Below, in pieces: positions 34,362-44,159 of a stretch of 49,640 bases of DNA; within the stretch, counting starts at the first letter, position 1; the number at the start of each line of letters is the position of its first letter. The stretch is taken from positions 1 through 49,640 of the forward strand of contig JAIBAF010000023.1 of the NCBI GenBank assembly GCA_019695335.1, given 5' to 3'. The stretch comes from a bacterium (GTDB lineage: Bacteria; CLD3; SB21). Position numbers and translations under genes: made by a program. The notes beneath the pieces are model-generated. The model saw nothing but the letters and a program-made list of their open reading frames with translations, did not search any database and had not been told where the DNA came from.

Positions 34362-35837
34362 TTAATCGATATTATACTCTTTCATTTTTTTATATAAAGC
34401 AGGGCGGCTTATTCCCAACTTACGTGCAGCCTCGGCGCGATTGCCGGTCACATCGGACAATGCTTTGATAATGGCGATTTTTTCGATATCGCAAACGGCC
34501 AATTCAACAATGTCTTTCAGAGTATGGTTTTGCTTCAATAGGTCGTGAATAAGTTCGGTTTGTTTAAGAGACTGATCCCAGCTCCGGTTTTCCGATTGAT
34601 GAAAACCAACTTCCTGCCGGCTGACGCGTCCGATCTTGACGATATTTTTTGGGAGTGTATTGGGATCGATCGCGTTGCCAGACGAAATAACAACCGAACG
34701 TTCAATCACATTTTCGAGTTCACGAATATTGCCCGGCCAATCGTGTTCGAGCAATTGAGCCATCGCAGTTTCATTTACGCTGTGAATATGTTTATCGTTG
34801 AGACGATTATATTTATCTAAAAAATAATTGACTAAAAGAGGAATATCCTCTTTCCGGTCGCGCAAGGGCGGAACATTCAGCGTAATGACCGCAAGACGAT
34901 AATACAAATCTTCACGAAATAGATTTTCAGTAATCATCTGCTGGATGGGTTTGTTTGTTGCCGCGATAATGCGAACATTGAAATGTACGCCGGTATTACT
35001 GCCGACAGGGCGGATTTCTCGTTCCTGCAATGCTCTAAGCAATTTAGCTTGAATGGGCAAACTTACGTCACCGATTTCATCTAAAAATAAAGTTCCGTTA
35101 TCCGCTTCCTTAAAGATTCCTTTTTTATCGCTGATCGCACCGGTGAATGCGCCTCGGACGTGACCGAATAATTCGCTTTCAAGCAGGGTTTCCGGAATCG
35201 CACCGCAATTGATTGCGATAAACGGCTGGCTCCGCCGTGAACTTTCCTGATGAATTGCCTTTGCGATGAGTTCTTTTCCGGTGCCGCTCTCGCCTTCAAC
35301 CAATACGGTCGAATCGCTTTTCGCAACGACGCGGATCAAATCAAAAATCTTAGTAATACTTTTGCTTTTACCGATGATACGATTAAAACCGACACCGTCT
35401 TTTTCGCTGAGTTTTTCACGCAGCGCTTTGACTTCAGAATTGAGCCGATGGTATTCAAGCGCTTTACGTAAAGTGATCAGTAATTCATCGCGTTGAAAAG
35501 GTTTCGTAATATAATCATAAGCGCCTAATTTAATCGCTTTGACTGCATCTTCGATTGTGCCGACGCCCGTCAGTATCATAAAAGGCGTTTCGGGTTTTAC
35601 CGATTTAGCTTGCCTAAGTAATTCAATTCCGTTCATATCTCCCATGGCCAGATCGGAAATGATAAGATCGAAATCCTGAGCCTGGATCATTTCCCACGCC
35701 ATTTCACCGTTCATCGCCGTGAGTACTTCGACGGATCCGTCATAATGCGCGTCATTTAATGCCGAAGGCGTAATAATTTTTTTAAATAATGCGAGAATAT
35801 TTTTTTCGTCGTCAACGACCAGAATTTTAGCAGTCAA
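34362..35837 (-). CDS. NtrC-family sigma-54-dependent response regulator
   Basis: A 491-residue activator that opens sigma-54 promoters. The receiver (1-125) has LVVDDEKN, phospho-Asp in LIISDLAMGDMNG and KPFQRDE. The AAA+ domain (about 160-385) has Walker A GESGTGKE, the sigma-54 contact loop GAFTGA, Walker B GTLFLDEIGD and FREDLYYRLAV. A Fis-type helix-turn-helix ends it (GNRAEAARKLGISRPALYKK). It lies nine bases after the PAS receiver-kinase gene, its likely phosphate donor. Target promoters were not found in this window. Confidence 0.96.
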   Translation of the reverse strand: MTAKILVVDDEKNILALFKKIITPSALNDAHYDGSVEVLTAMNGEMAWEMIQAQDFDLIISDLAMGDMNGIELLRQAKSVKPETPFMILTGVGTIEDAVKAIKLGAYDYITKPFQRDELLITLRKALEYHRLNSEVKALREKLSEKDGVGFNRIIGKSKSITKIFDLIRVVAKSDSTVLVEGESGTGKELIAKAIHQESSRRSQPFIAINCGAIPETLLESELFGHVRGAFTGAISDKKGIFKEADNGTLFLDEIGDVSLPIQAKLLRALQEREIRPVGSNTGVHFNVRIIAATNKPIQQMITENLFREDLYYRLAVITLNVPPLRDRKEDIPLLVNYFLDKYNRLNDKHIHSVNETAMAQLLEHDWPGNIRELENVIERSVVISSGNAIDPNTLPKNIVKIGRVSRQEVGFHQSENRSWDQSLKQTELIHDLLKQNHTLKDIVELAVCDIEKIAIIKALSDVTGNRAEAARKLGISRPALYKKMKEYNID

Positions 35838-35846
35838 TGTTACCTC

Positions 35847-37379
35847 TTAGTTTTGCAATACCGGTAATATTATCAAAAACTGTGTTCCTTTGCCAAGGTG
35901 GCTTTGAACACTGATTGTCCCCTGGTGTTCATGAATAATCGCTTTACAGATCGAAAGACCTAAGCCAGAACCTTGTCCCTTTTTGGTTGTGAAAAACGGA
36001 TCGAAAATGAACGGAATTTTTTCACCGGGAATTCCGGCGCCGGTATCAGTAAACCGGATATTAATATTGTCGGAGTCGTAATTTATAGTTACGTCAATAG
36101 TGCCGCCGTCAGGCATCGCTTGTATGGCATTGAGGAGCATATTGATAAAAACCTGACGCATTTTCGGAGCATCCATCCACGAGTCCGGAATATTAGATTC
36201 ATAAGATTCCGTCAGCACAATTTTATTTTTTTTGAGTAAATGGCGGATCAGCCCGATACTGCCTTGCATCAGTTCGATTACACTGGTTAAGGAGCGAACG
36301 AGTTCACCGGGTCGGGCGTATGCGAGTAAATCCTGAACCACTTTGCCGCAACGTGCCGTCTCATGTTCAATGATTTCCAATTCCTTCCGGACGGGATCGT
36401 GGGTACCGATTTCAGTCAGCAATGACTGAGTGAATCCAAGGATAATGCATAAAGGATTATTGATTTCATGAGCCACACCTGCTGCAAGAGTGCCGATGCT
36501 GGCCAGTTTCGACGATTCAATTAATTGATTCTCCAGCATTTTCTTTTCGGTAATATCCTTGATGGATTCCACGAAAGAAATAACCCGGCCTTGACGGTCG
36601 TGAACAGGATATGTGCTGATTTGGTAAAACCGGTTGTCATGCTGGATTTCTGCTAGTTTGGATTGACCGGTTGCAAGCGTTTCCGATGCCGGGCAATTGT
36701 CACAGATTTTTTCATGATTAAAAAATAATTGATGGCAATGTAACGGTACTGGCGATTCCGATTCAAAACTTTTAATTCCGGTGGTCAAAGATGGAAAGGC
36801 TCGCGCGGCCGCGTGATTAAATCGTTGAATCTGGAAGTGAACATTTTGAACACTGATCGGATCGGTAATGCTGTCGAAAACGGATTGAAGATAATTTTTA
36901 ATATCCTGAAGTTGTACCTGGAGCTTTTGATTTTCTATTTTGACATCGTTGAGCGTCAGAACGTTGATAATGACATTGATCAGTTCCTTATGCCCGAACG
37001 GTTTGAGCAGATATGCGCTGAGCCCCATTTTGAGCAATTCCTGCTGCTCTTTGTAGTTGTCTGTTTTAGCCGTCAGCATAATAACCGGCGTATCGCGAAC
37101 GGAAATATACGATCCATCGGTAAGGAGCTTTTTGTATACTTCCGCGCCGTTGATTCCAGGCATCATGTAATCAAGAAGAATCACATCCGGTTTTTGTTGA
37201 ATAACTGCTGCCAAAGCTTCTTGCCCGTCGGTCGCCAATATGCAATTGATATCCGCCGATTGAAGCATCATTTTGATCGTGTTAAGGACTACCGCATCGT
37301 CGTCGACAACAAGAATAGTTCGACCGACCAGTGAGGGATGCGGATTGAGAGAAGGATATTGTTGAACGATCGGTTCCAT
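35847..37379 (-). CDS. Receiver-PAS-histidine kinase, NtrB-like
   Basis: A 510-residue cytoplasmic kinase. The receiver (residues 17-140) has LVVDDDAV, VILLDYMMPGINGAE and KPFGHKE. A PAS domain (about 165-290) contains three closely spaced cysteines (CHQLFF...CDNCPAS), a pattern seen in some redox or metal-responsive PAS domains. HisKA has AGVAHEINNPLCIIL and HATPase has NMLLNAIQAMPDGG and GQGSGLGLSICK. The dimerisation and catalytic parts are NtrB-like, fitting the adjacent NtrC-type gene. The receiver lets another kinase tune it. It lies one base after the CMD-fold gene. Confidence 0.93.
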   Translation of the reverse strand: MEPIVQQYPSLNPHPSLVGRTILVVDDDAVVLNTIKMMLQSADINCILATDGQEALAAVIQQKPDVILLDYMMPGINGAEVYKKLLTDGSYISVRDTPVIMLTAKTDNYKEQQELLKMGLSAYLLKPFGHKELINVIINVLTLNDVKIENQKLQVQLQDIKNYLQSVFDSITDPISVQNVHFQIQRFNHAAARAFPSLTTGIKSFESESPVPLHCHQLFFNHEKICDNCPASETLATGQSKLAEIQHDNRFYQISTYPVHDRQGRVISFVESIKDITEKKMLENQLIESSKLASIGTLAAGVAHEINNPLCIILGFTQSLLTEIGTHDPVRKELEIIEHETARCGKVVQDLLAYARPGELVRSLTSVIELMQGSIGLIRHLLKKNKIVLTESYESNIPDSWMDAPKMRQVFINMLLNAIQAMPDGGTIDVTINYDSDNINIRFTDTGAGIPGEKIPFIFDPFFTTKKGQGSGLGLSICKAIIHEHQGTISVQSHLGKGTQFLIILPVLQN

Positions 37380-37380
37380 T

Positions 37381-38058
37381 TTATTCCAGAGTATCTTTCA
37401 TGAGGCTCATCGCATGGTCGATATGTTCTTGAGAGATGAATAAGCGTAACGAAAAAATGGTTTCACGAATTGCTTCAATGCCGGCTCCGAGATGAAAAGC
37501 GCCTTTCAGATGCGAGATCAGTTGCCGTGTGCGCCCAAGTACAGCCAACGTCGATACGATGCATAATTCACGATCAAGGGCCGACAACACCGGACGGCTC
37601 AGGACTTTTCCGTAACCTTCGCGAATCATCCATTGATGCAGGTCCATGCTGAGCGATTGCATGTTGCTCATTAGTTTATCGAAATTTTTTCTGTAAACCT
37701 CTTTGCAAAGGCGTTCACCGTCATTTTGAATTGCATCGTTACTACGGTGATCTTGAAAATCTTCGTTGGATATTCCATGAAGATGGGCTTGTTTTTGCAA
37801 TACCAGCAAACCTTCAATGGCATTGGGAAATCCGCAAAACAAATAATTTTGAAGAATAACTTCCTTTAATTGAAGTACCGGAACAGACTCGGCGATTCCT
37901 AATGCAATACATTCATTGGTTTCGTAATCCCGCAACAATGCATTGGCGGCTGCCAGAATTACACAAACACGTTGCGGCCGGGATAAAGCCGGACGCTGCA
38001 ACATCACGTCAACGTCGTTTCGAAAGGTTTGGTTCAAAGAAAGGAAATGGTAATTCAA
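37381..38058 (-). CDS. Duplicated carboxymuconolactone-decarboxylase-fold protein
   Basis: A 225-residue protein with two CMD (AhpD-like) domains. The first contains LSRPQRVCVILAAANALL and LKEVILQNYLFCGFPNAIEG. The second contains LSALDRELCIVSTLAVLGR, then QLISHLKGAFHLGAG. Both match the decarboxylase type (VLLQ..VYAGFPAA pattern) rather than the CxxC peroxidase type. Its stop almost touches the start of the PAS kinase gene, so it is co-transcribed with the two-component pair. It may bind a ligand for the kinase or act as an enzyme; neither is shown. The start used is TTG 38058; ATG 38004 is an alternative. Confidence 0.72.
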   Translation of the reverse strand: MNYHFLSLNQTFRNDVDVMLQRPALSRPQRVCVILAAANALLRDYETNECIALGIAESVPVLQLKEVILQNYLFCGFPNAIEGLLVLQKQAHLHGISNEDFQDHRSNDAIQNDGERLCKEVYRKNFDKLMSNMQSLSMDLHQWMIREGYGKVLSRPVLSALDRELCIVSTLAVLGRTRQLISHLKGAFHLGAGIEAIRETIFSLRLFISQEHIDHAMSLMKDTLE

Positions 38059-38194
38059 AAAACTACTGTGTAATGATACGGCAAAAAAATGTAAGCATCA
38101 AGGAAGGATACAAGGACAACATGACAATCTTTTTTTAATGCATTTTGTCGCCTGAATGATTATTTTCACGCGCTTTTTAAAATGAAACGTTTAT

Positions 38195-39514
38195 ATGAAA
38201 TTCAGTGCGCATATCGATAAAAGTATTTGGCTAACCCTCGACAGAGGACTGTTTGCGCTGTATGGTTTATTATTTAATCTAATCCTGATCCGCCATTTGC
38301 CGACAGCCGAATACACCTATTATGTATTGGTGTATCAATCATTATTTATGTTTCTTGTTGCTTTATGCAGCAGTTTTGCCTTACAGCCGATGATGAAGTA
38401 TGCTGCAGGGAATAAAGATGTCGCTTCTTTTATTTCGATTGGTATTATTATGTATTCGCTGGCCGCATTGCTATTAACGATAATGTGCCTGGCATCTACG
38501 CCGTGGATTGATCAGTGGTTTAAATTGGACGGATTAGGAAAACGAGTATGGTATATTCCATGGTTTTTTCTCGCTTTTTCATTGAGGCTTATTTTCCAAT
38601 ATATATTTCAATCCACTTACCGCCTGAAAGAGATTTTCTTAACTAACTTAGTATTTTCCGTCATATCATTGAGCTGGCTTTTTTTATGGATTTTTGTTTC
38701 ATATGAGTATAATGCGGAAGATGTATTTATGAATATCGGTTTATCGTCTATCGTTGCTACAATTGTGAGCGTTGTATACGGATGGAATACGTTTAAATTT
38801 AGTTTACGCCAGTCTGTCGACCAATGGAGACAAATGCTCTCATTTGGGACTTATGGTACTGCGAATACCAGTTCATTTTTTATTTTTGGATATTTAGATA
38901 ATTACTTAATTGCGTTTTTTTCAACACCATTTCAAGTCAATATCTATAATGTCGCGAGGATATTTTATCGTGTTTTTGATGTTTTTGCACAAATTGTACA
39001 AGGATTGTTAATTCCTACCGTTTCAAAACTTCATACTCAGCTGGACTATATCACTTTGAGGCAAGTATTTGAAAAAGCTGTTTGCTTTTCTTCAATTGCC
39101 TTGCTGCCGGTTTTTTTCATTTATTTATTCTTTGCGGATGTTCTTTTTGGGATAATGTTTGGACTGAAATATCAAGAAGGCATTTCTATTTTATACATTT
39201 TCAGTTTTCATGCGCTGATAGTTCCTTGGACGTCGGTTGCAGGGAGTTACTATGTTGGAATTGACAAAATGAAGATTGCACTAATGATCAATAGTGCATA
39301 TATTGGCTTGTCTTTGCTGTTCTATTTTATATTGATACCAAGTTATCAAGCCAAAGGCGCTGCGTTGGCTGTTTTGTTCTCTACAATTGTTGCCACATTT
39401 ATTCATGTAGTCGTTATTCATAAACTCATTCGTTTTAGCTTTTTAGGTATTATTTCAAGAATCCACGATATTTTAAATTTCTGTAAAACCACCATATTGA
39501 ATATCAAAACCTAG
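38195..39514 (+). CDS. Polysaccharide flippase (Wzx/MATE-like)
   Basis: A 439-residue membrane protein with about twelve TM helices and the polysaccharide-biosynthesis flippase pattern (DRGLFALYGLLFNLILIRHLPTAEY type N-terminus, SLFMFLVALCSSFALQPMM). Such proteins flip lipid-linked glycan repeat units across the inner membrane. The ATG starts 14 bases after GCGC with no strong ribosome-binding site. It is the first gene of a run of glycan genes, which supports the role. The substrate is unknown. Confidence 0.88.
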   Translation: MKFSAHIDKSIWLTLDRGLFALYGLLFNLILIRHLPTAEYTYYVLVYQSLFMFLVALCSSFALQPMMKYAAGNKDVASFISIGIIMYSLAALLLTIMCLASTPWIDQWFKLDGLGKRVWYIPWFFLAFSLRLIFQYIFQSTYRLKEIFLTNLVFSVISLSWLFLWIFVSYEYNAEDVFMNIGLSSIVATIVSVVYGWNTFKFSLRQSVDQWRQMLSFGTYGTANTSSFFIFGYLDNYLIAFFSTPFQVNIYNVARIFYRVFDVFAQIVQGLLIPTVSKLHTQLDYITLRQVFEKAVCFSSIALLPVFFIYLFFADVLFGIMFGLKYQEGISILYIFSFHALIVPWTSVAGSYYVGIDKMKIALMINSAYIGLSLLFYFILIPSYQAKGAALAVLFSTIVATFIHVVVIHKLIRFSFLGIISRIHDILNFCKTTILNIKT

Positions 39515-39521
39515 CTTTTTT

Positions 39522-40274
39522 ATGGCCGAGCACAGAACTGAAAGTAAAGTCAAAGACTTTTACGAACAATTTACAGAATCACATATTCTCTATGATCGAT
39601 TGACATATAATCGCCGTTATATTCATATCCACAAGCTTATTAGAGAATTTGTACGTCCGGGTATGGAAGTTCTTGAGCTTGGCTGCGGAACGGGAATTAC
39701 GTCTAAAAAAATTCTTGAATGTGGCGCGAAAGTGACTGGTATTGATTTATCCGAGAATAATATTCGTTTTGCGAAGGCGGTTGTCAAAGGTGGTAATTTT
39801 TTAGCGCAAGATGTTTTAACGCTCAATCTGAATAAAGTATTTGATGTGATTACTCTATTCGATTTCATGGAGCACATTCCGAAAGAACATCATACCCATC
39901 TTTTTAATATTGTTCGGAGTCATTGTCATTCCTCAACCGTGATCATAATTAATATTCCAAATCCACGATCATTGGCATATTTGCGAGAACACCAACCGGA
40001 TGCTTTACAAATTGTTGATGAAGAAGTTACCATTGATGATTTTGCCGCTTTATGTCGACAGGCCGGGTTATACATTCAACGATATGTTACAAATGATATT
40101 TTCCAGAAGGAAGATTATGATGAATTGATTCTTAAAGTATCAAAACCCAGAATAAATATTCCCGTGCAGGAAGGAGTTCTCCATTTCATTGCGAGAAAGT
40201 TATGGTGGGCGTTGAAAGGGCCTATCCTTAGGAAAATATACTCATACAAGTTAAACAAAGTATCTCGAGCATGA
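39522..40274 (+). CDS. SAM-dependent methyltransferase (UbiG-like class I)
   Basis: A 250-residue class I methyltransferase. Motif I is VLELGCGTGITSK, the acidic post-I residue is in TGIDLSENNI, and DVITLFDFMEHIP matches motif II/III. The C-terminal ~60 residues are basic and may contact membrane or partner. In this locus it probably methylates a sugar or glycan end, which can stop chain growth; that is inference from context. It starts seven bases after the flippase stop and overlaps the glycosyltransferase by four bases. Confidence 0.88.
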   Translation: MAEHRTESKVKDFYEQFTESHILYDRLTYNRRYIHIHKLIREFVRPGMEVLELGCGTGITSKKILECGAKVTGIDLSENNIRFAKAVVKGGNFLAQDVLTLNLNKVFDVITLFDFMEHIPKEHHTHLFNIVRSHCHSSTVIIINIPNPRSLAYLREHQPDALQIVDEEVTIDDFAALCRQAGLYIQRYVTNDIFQKEDYDELILKVSKPRINIPVQEGVLHFIARKLWWALKGPILRKIYSYKLNKVSRA

Positions 40275-41512
40275 CCGTAGTATATCTTTTTGAAGATTTA
40301 TATGTTTGGATGATGGAAGAGATTTATCATCTCCAGAAAAAAGGTGTAAAAGTTATTCCAGTTTGCATTCGCCCTCGAAAAGCTTCAAATCTTTCAAAAG
40401 ATTTTTTGGGCGAAGACTTAATGCTCATTGCAGAAGAGACTACTTTTTTGCATGAATCTTTAATCAATCCCAAAGTAATCGCTAATCATCTTTATTTCTG
40501 GTTAGTACTTCCACACAAAATGTGTGCGCTGTTTTGTTTTCTTGTATTTAGAACGCTAGGGATGGGTGCTCCCCGGGAATTTAAGTTCAGAGATTGGAAG
40601 GTTTTTTTCTTTTTTCCACAACTTGCTTTTTTTCTGAAATCCAAAGGTTTGAAAACAGTTCACTGCCATTTTGCAAGTTATGCCGCCACTTATGTTTTTT
40701 ATTTTTCAAAGATTTCTGAAGTTGAATACTATTTGACCGTTCATGCCGCCGACATTTTTTTAAAAAATAATTTTCGGAAAGAAAAATTATTTACGGCAAA
40801 CAAAATTTTTTCGATCTCGAAATACAATAAAGAATTCTTGATTGATTGTTATGGTGAAGCCATTCGTGACAAAATTATTGTTAATCATACCGGTACGGAC
40901 ATAAATTTTTTCTCGCCTTCCAATAAGCCTCGTAAGGATGTTTTTGTAATCATGTCTCTTGCATTATTAGTCGAGCACAAAGGGTTGAGGTATTTATTTG
41001 AAGCCTGTAAAATTCTTAAAAGCCGTGGTTTAGAATTTATTCTGCACATGTACGGAACTGGCCCTGAAGTCAACCGATTAAAAGAAATTGTAAAGAACAA
41101 TAAACTTGATAACGTAGTTGTTTTTATGGGAAGAATTGCCCGTGAAGATATTCCCGAAGCATTTAATTTAAGTTCAGTTTTTGTTTTGCCATCCGTCATT
41201 GCATCCAGCAATGGACTCCGGGAAGGCATTCCTCAAGTATTCAAAGAATGTATGGCGTGCGGTTTACCGGCAATCTCAACTTATACGGGCGGTATTCCTG
41301 AAGTTATCGATGATGGAGTCAACGGGTATTTAGTACATGAGCGTGATTCAGAAACCTTGGCTAACAGAATAGAATATCTGATCCGTCATACAGATGAAAG
41401 AGAACGAATGAGTCAGAATGCTCGTACAAAGATCGTGAACGATTTTAATATTGATAAACATACTAATAAAATAATCGAAGTCATTACTCAATATTCTAAA
41501 TTTTTGAAATGA
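40271..41512 (+). CDS. GT4-family glycosyltransferase
   Basis: A 413-residue GT-B fold glycosyltransferase. The C-terminal domain has the EX7E motif EGIPQVFKE, followed by CMACGLPAISTYTGGIPEVI and NGYLV, typical of retaining GT4 enzymes. HCHFASYAATYVFYFSK in the N-domain resembles colanic-acid type glycosyltransferases. It adds a sugar from a nucleotide donor, perhaps the GDP-heptose made by downstream genes (inference). The start overlaps the methyltransferase stop, and its stop overlaps the epimerase start (ATGA). Confidence 0.92.
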   Translation: MTVVYLFEDLYVWMMEEIYHLQKKGVKVIPVCIRPRKASNLSKDFLGEDLMLIAEETTFLHESLINPKVIANHLYFWLVLPHKMCALFCFLVFRTLGMGAPREFKFRDWKVFFFFPQLAFFLKSKGLKTVHCHFASYAATYVFYFSKISEVEYYLTVHAADIFLKNNFRKEKLFTANKIFSISKYNKEFLIDCYGEAIRDKIIVNHTGTDINFFSPSNKPRKDVFVIMSLALLVEHKGLRYLFEACKILKSRGLEFILHMYGTGPEVNRLKEIVKNNKLDNVVVFMGRIAREDIPEAFNLSSVFVLPSVIASSNGLREGIPQVFKECMACGLPAISTYTGGIPEVIDDGVNGYLVHERDSETLANRIEYLIRHTDERERMSQNARTKIVNDFNIDKHTNKIIEVITQYSKFLK

Positions 41513-42450
41513 AAAAATTTTTTATAACAGGTGGTGCAGGCTTTATCGGTAGTAATTTAGTAAAAAATTTACTCAGTGACGGCCATAGTGTAACGGTGTA
41601 TGATAATTTAAGCCTGGGCAAAGAAGAATTCATCAAAGAGTTTTTTGGCAGCCGGCAGTTCTGCTTCATCAAGGCTGATTTGCTTGACAGCGATCAATTG
41701 CAAAAAGCGATTAAGGGACATGAAACAGTTTTTCATTTGGCGGCTAATTCTGATATAAGTTTTGGCGCAAAATACACTGACGTTGATCTGAAACAAGGAA
41801 CATTGGCCACCTACAATGTGCTGGAAACGATGCGCCTGAATACTATATCTCAAATTATTTTTGCTTCGACTTCAGCGGTCTATGGTGAGGCTAAGAAACT
41901 ACCGAGCTATGAAGACGACGGCCCACTGTTTCCAATATCTTTATACGGGGCCAGTAAATTGGCATGCGAAGGAATGCTCAGCGCTTTTTGCCATAATTAT
42001 GGAATGAAAGCATGGATATTCAGATTTGGAAATATAGTTGGACGAAACGGAACTCATGGAGCGCTTGTTGATTTCATTAAAAAACTTCGTACTAATCCAA
42101 CCGAACTTGAAGTATTGGGTGATGGTAAACAGGCCAAGCCGTATTTGCATGTTTCAGAATGCGTCAGCGGTATGTTATATGGACATCGCAATTCTAAAGA
42201 ATACATTAATTATTTTCATTTGGCATGTGATGGCGCAACCGATGTTACGACTATTGCTAAAACTGTAATTGAAGAAATGGGGCTGAAGAATGTCAATGTA
42301 AGATATACCGGCGGTGAACGCGGATGGCAGGGTGACGTTCCGCAAGTGAGACTTTCTCCTGATAAATTGGCTAAACTTGGGTGGCGAGCACAATATTCAT
42401 CTGACGAAGCGGTTCGAGTGGCAGTAAAGGATTTATTAATGCAATTGTGA
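41509..42450 (+). CDS. NAD-dependent sugar epimerase/dehydratase
   Basis: A 313-residue short-chain (extended SDR) nucleotide-sugar enzyme. The NAD site is ITGGAGFIGSNLVKNLL. The catalytic triad is visible as Ser/Thr in ASTSAVYGE and YxxxK in YGASKLACE. VFHLAANSDISF is usual for UDP-glucose or GDP-sugar 4-epimerases. The substrate may be a GDP-heptose or UDP-sugar; neighbours suggest the first. It is coupled by four-base overlaps to the genes on both sides. Confidence 0.92.
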   Translation: MKKFFITGGAGFIGSNLVKNLLSDGHSVTVYDNLSLGKEEFIKEFFGSRQFCFIKADLLDSDQLQKAIKGHETVFHLAANSDISFGAKYTDVDLKQGTLATYNVLETMRLNTISQIIFASTSAVYGEAKKLPSYEDDGPLFPISLYGASKLACEGMLSAFCHNYGMKAWIFRFGNIVGRNGTHGALVDFIKKLRTNPTELEVLGDGKQAKPYLHVSECVSGMLYGHRNSKEYINYFHLACDGATDVTTIAKTVIEEMGLKNVNVRYTGGERGWQGDVPQVRLSPDKLAKLGWRAQYSSDEAVRVAVKDLLMQL

Positions 42451-43166
42451 GATTACAGATGCAGATTGTAATTATGGCCGGAGGAATGGGTACCCGTTTA
42501 AGGCCTCTTACTTATGAAATTCCTAAACCAATGGTTGTGGTGGGTGGAAAGCCTTATTTATACTATCAATTAAAATACCTTCAAAAATTCGGTTATACCG
42601 ATGTATTAATTCTGATTGGGTATTTGGGGCACTATATCCAAGACTATTTTAAAGATGGAGACGATCTTGGATTGAATATTTCCTATTCCATTGAAAATGA
42701 GCCACTGGGGACTGGTGGGGCATTAAAAGGCGCTCAATCATTACTACAAGAAGTATTTATGCTGATTTATGGGGATTCCTTCCTACCTATTGATCTGAAA
42801 AATCTTGAGAATAGTTTCAATTACTCAAGCATGGCAGGGATGGTTGTTGTATATGACAATCGAGAAAATACGGACGTAACAAGTAACATTGCTGTTGATG
42901 CACAGGACACTATTTTGAAGTATAAAAAGAATTCAAACGACCATGATCTGAATTATGTAGATGCCGGTATTTCTATTTTTAATAAGAATGTCTGTGACTT
43001 AATTCCGGATAAGAAAAAAAAATCATTGGAAGAGGAGATTTTTCCAAGCTTGGTTGAACAGCGTAAACTCTTTGCGTATATCACCAATCAGCGTTTTTAT
43101 GATATTGGTAACATACAACGATTAAGTGTTTTTGAAAATTATATCACTAACCATCCGATAATGTAA
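42447..43166 (+). CDS. hddC: Sugar-1-phosphate nucleotidyltransferase, HddC-like
   Basis: A 239-residue nucleotidyltransferase. The activation motif is MAGGMGTRLRPLTYEIPKPM, and LIYGDSFLPIDL carries the metal-binding Asp. Its length and the adjacent HddA- and GmhA-like genes favour HddC, which makes GDP-D-glycero-alpha-D-manno-heptose from heptose-1-phosphate. Mannose-1-phosphate or glucose-1-phosphate transferases look similar. Start GTG 42447 overlaps the epimerase stop by four bases; ATG 42459 is an alternative giving MQIVIMAGG. Confidence 0.82.
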   Translation: MRLQMQIVIMAGGMGTRLRPLTYEIPKPMVVVGGKPYLYYQLKYLQKFGYTDVLILIGYLGHYIQDYFKDGDDLGLNISYSIENEPLGTGGALKGAQSLLQEVFMLIYGDSFLPIDLKNLENSFNYSSMAGMVVVYDNRENTDVTSNIAVDAQDTILKYKKNSNDHDLNYVDAGISIFNKNVCDLIPDKKKKSLEEEIFPSLVEQRKLFAYITNQRFYDIGNIQRLSVFENYITNHPIM

Positions 43167-44140
43167 TGATTATTTCAAGGACTCCTTTTAGAATTAGTTT
43201 TTCAGGTGGGGGAACGGACTTGCGGGAATTTTATCAGCATGATTTTGGGGCTGTAACCAGCACGGCCATTAATAAATATATGTATATAACCGTCAACAAG
43301 CGGTTTGACCACACAATTCGAGTGAGTTACTCCAAGACCGAAATTGTTGATTCAGTGGAACAGATTCATCATCCGATCGTTCGCGAAGCGTTGAAAAAAG
43401 TAGGATTAAAGGAGGCATTGGAAATTGTATCGGTCGCCGATATTCCATCTCAAGCTGGTCTTGGGTCGTCCAGCAGTTTTACAGTAGGATTATTACATGC
43501 TTTATACGCGTATAAAGGTGAATTTATATCAGCCGAACGTCTGGCAAAAGAAGCTTGTGAGCTTGAGATTGAAGTTCTTCGCGAACCGATTGGAAAACAA
43601 GATCAATACATTGCCGCTTTCGGTGGATTACAGAATATTCGCTTTAATTCAGATGAAACTGTTTTTGTCGACCCTGTAATTTGTTCAACGGATAGGAAAC
43701 AAATATTTAATTCCCATTTACTGATGTTTTATACAGGGCAGACCAGAGCGGCCTCATCTATTTTAAACGAACAAAAAAAACAAACTGTAAATAAATTTAA
43801 TTTTTTAAAACAAATGCGGGATTATGCTTTTGAAATAAGCTCGATTTTAACCTCGGATCGAGATATTAGTGAAATCGGAAAGCTGCTTGATGCTTCGTGG
43901 CAATTGAAGCGTAGTTTGACGGAAACCATAAGCAATGTTGATGTCGACAAAATTTATGCATTAGCATTGCAGAATGGAGCATTGGGCGGCAAGCTTTTAG
44001 GCGCAGGTGGAGGCGGGTTTATTTTGCTTTTTGCAGAACCTAACAAGCAAAAAGAACTTCGCCAGGCATTGGGTTTTTTGCAAGAGGTAATATTTTCTTT
44101 TGAGCCGCAAGGCAGTAAAATCATTTACGTAGGTCATTAA
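43166..44140 (+). CDS. hddA: GHMP-family sugar kinase, HddA-like
   Basis: A 324-residue GHMP kinase. The N-terminus MIISRTPFRISFSGGGTDL is that of D-glycero-alpha-D-manno-heptose 7-phosphate kinase and fucose kinases. The ATP loop is SQAGLGSSSSFTVG and the C-terminal motif is GKLLGAGGGGFILLF. With GmhA and HddC it would convert sedoheptulose-7-phosphate through heptose-7-phosphate to the 1,7-bisphosphate. Start ATG 43166 overlaps the hddC stop by one base. Confidence 0.87.
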   Translation: MIISRTPFRISFSGGGTDLREFYQHDFGAVTSTAINKYMYITVNKRFDHTIRVSYSKTEIVDSVEQIHHPIVREALKKVGLKEALEIVSVADIPSQAGLGSSSSFTVGLLHALYAYKGEFISAERLAKEACELEIEVLREPIGKQDQYIAAFGGLQNIRFNSDETVFVDPVICSTDRKQIFNSHLLMFYTGQTRAASSILNEQKKQTVNKFNFLKQMRDYAFEISSILTSDRDISEIGKLLDASWQLKRSLTETISNVDVDKIYALALQNGALGGKLLGAGGGGFILLFAEPNKQKELRQALGFLQEVIFSFEPQGSKIIYVGH

Positions 44141-44159
44141 CTCTGAAACGGGAGGGCAT

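Noticed and set aside
38059-38194. Sigma-54 promoter between the CMD gene and the flippase gene
   Set aside because: The best GG...GC pair (minus strand, GGCGACAAAATGC) has nine instead of ten bases between GG and GC and poor flanks.
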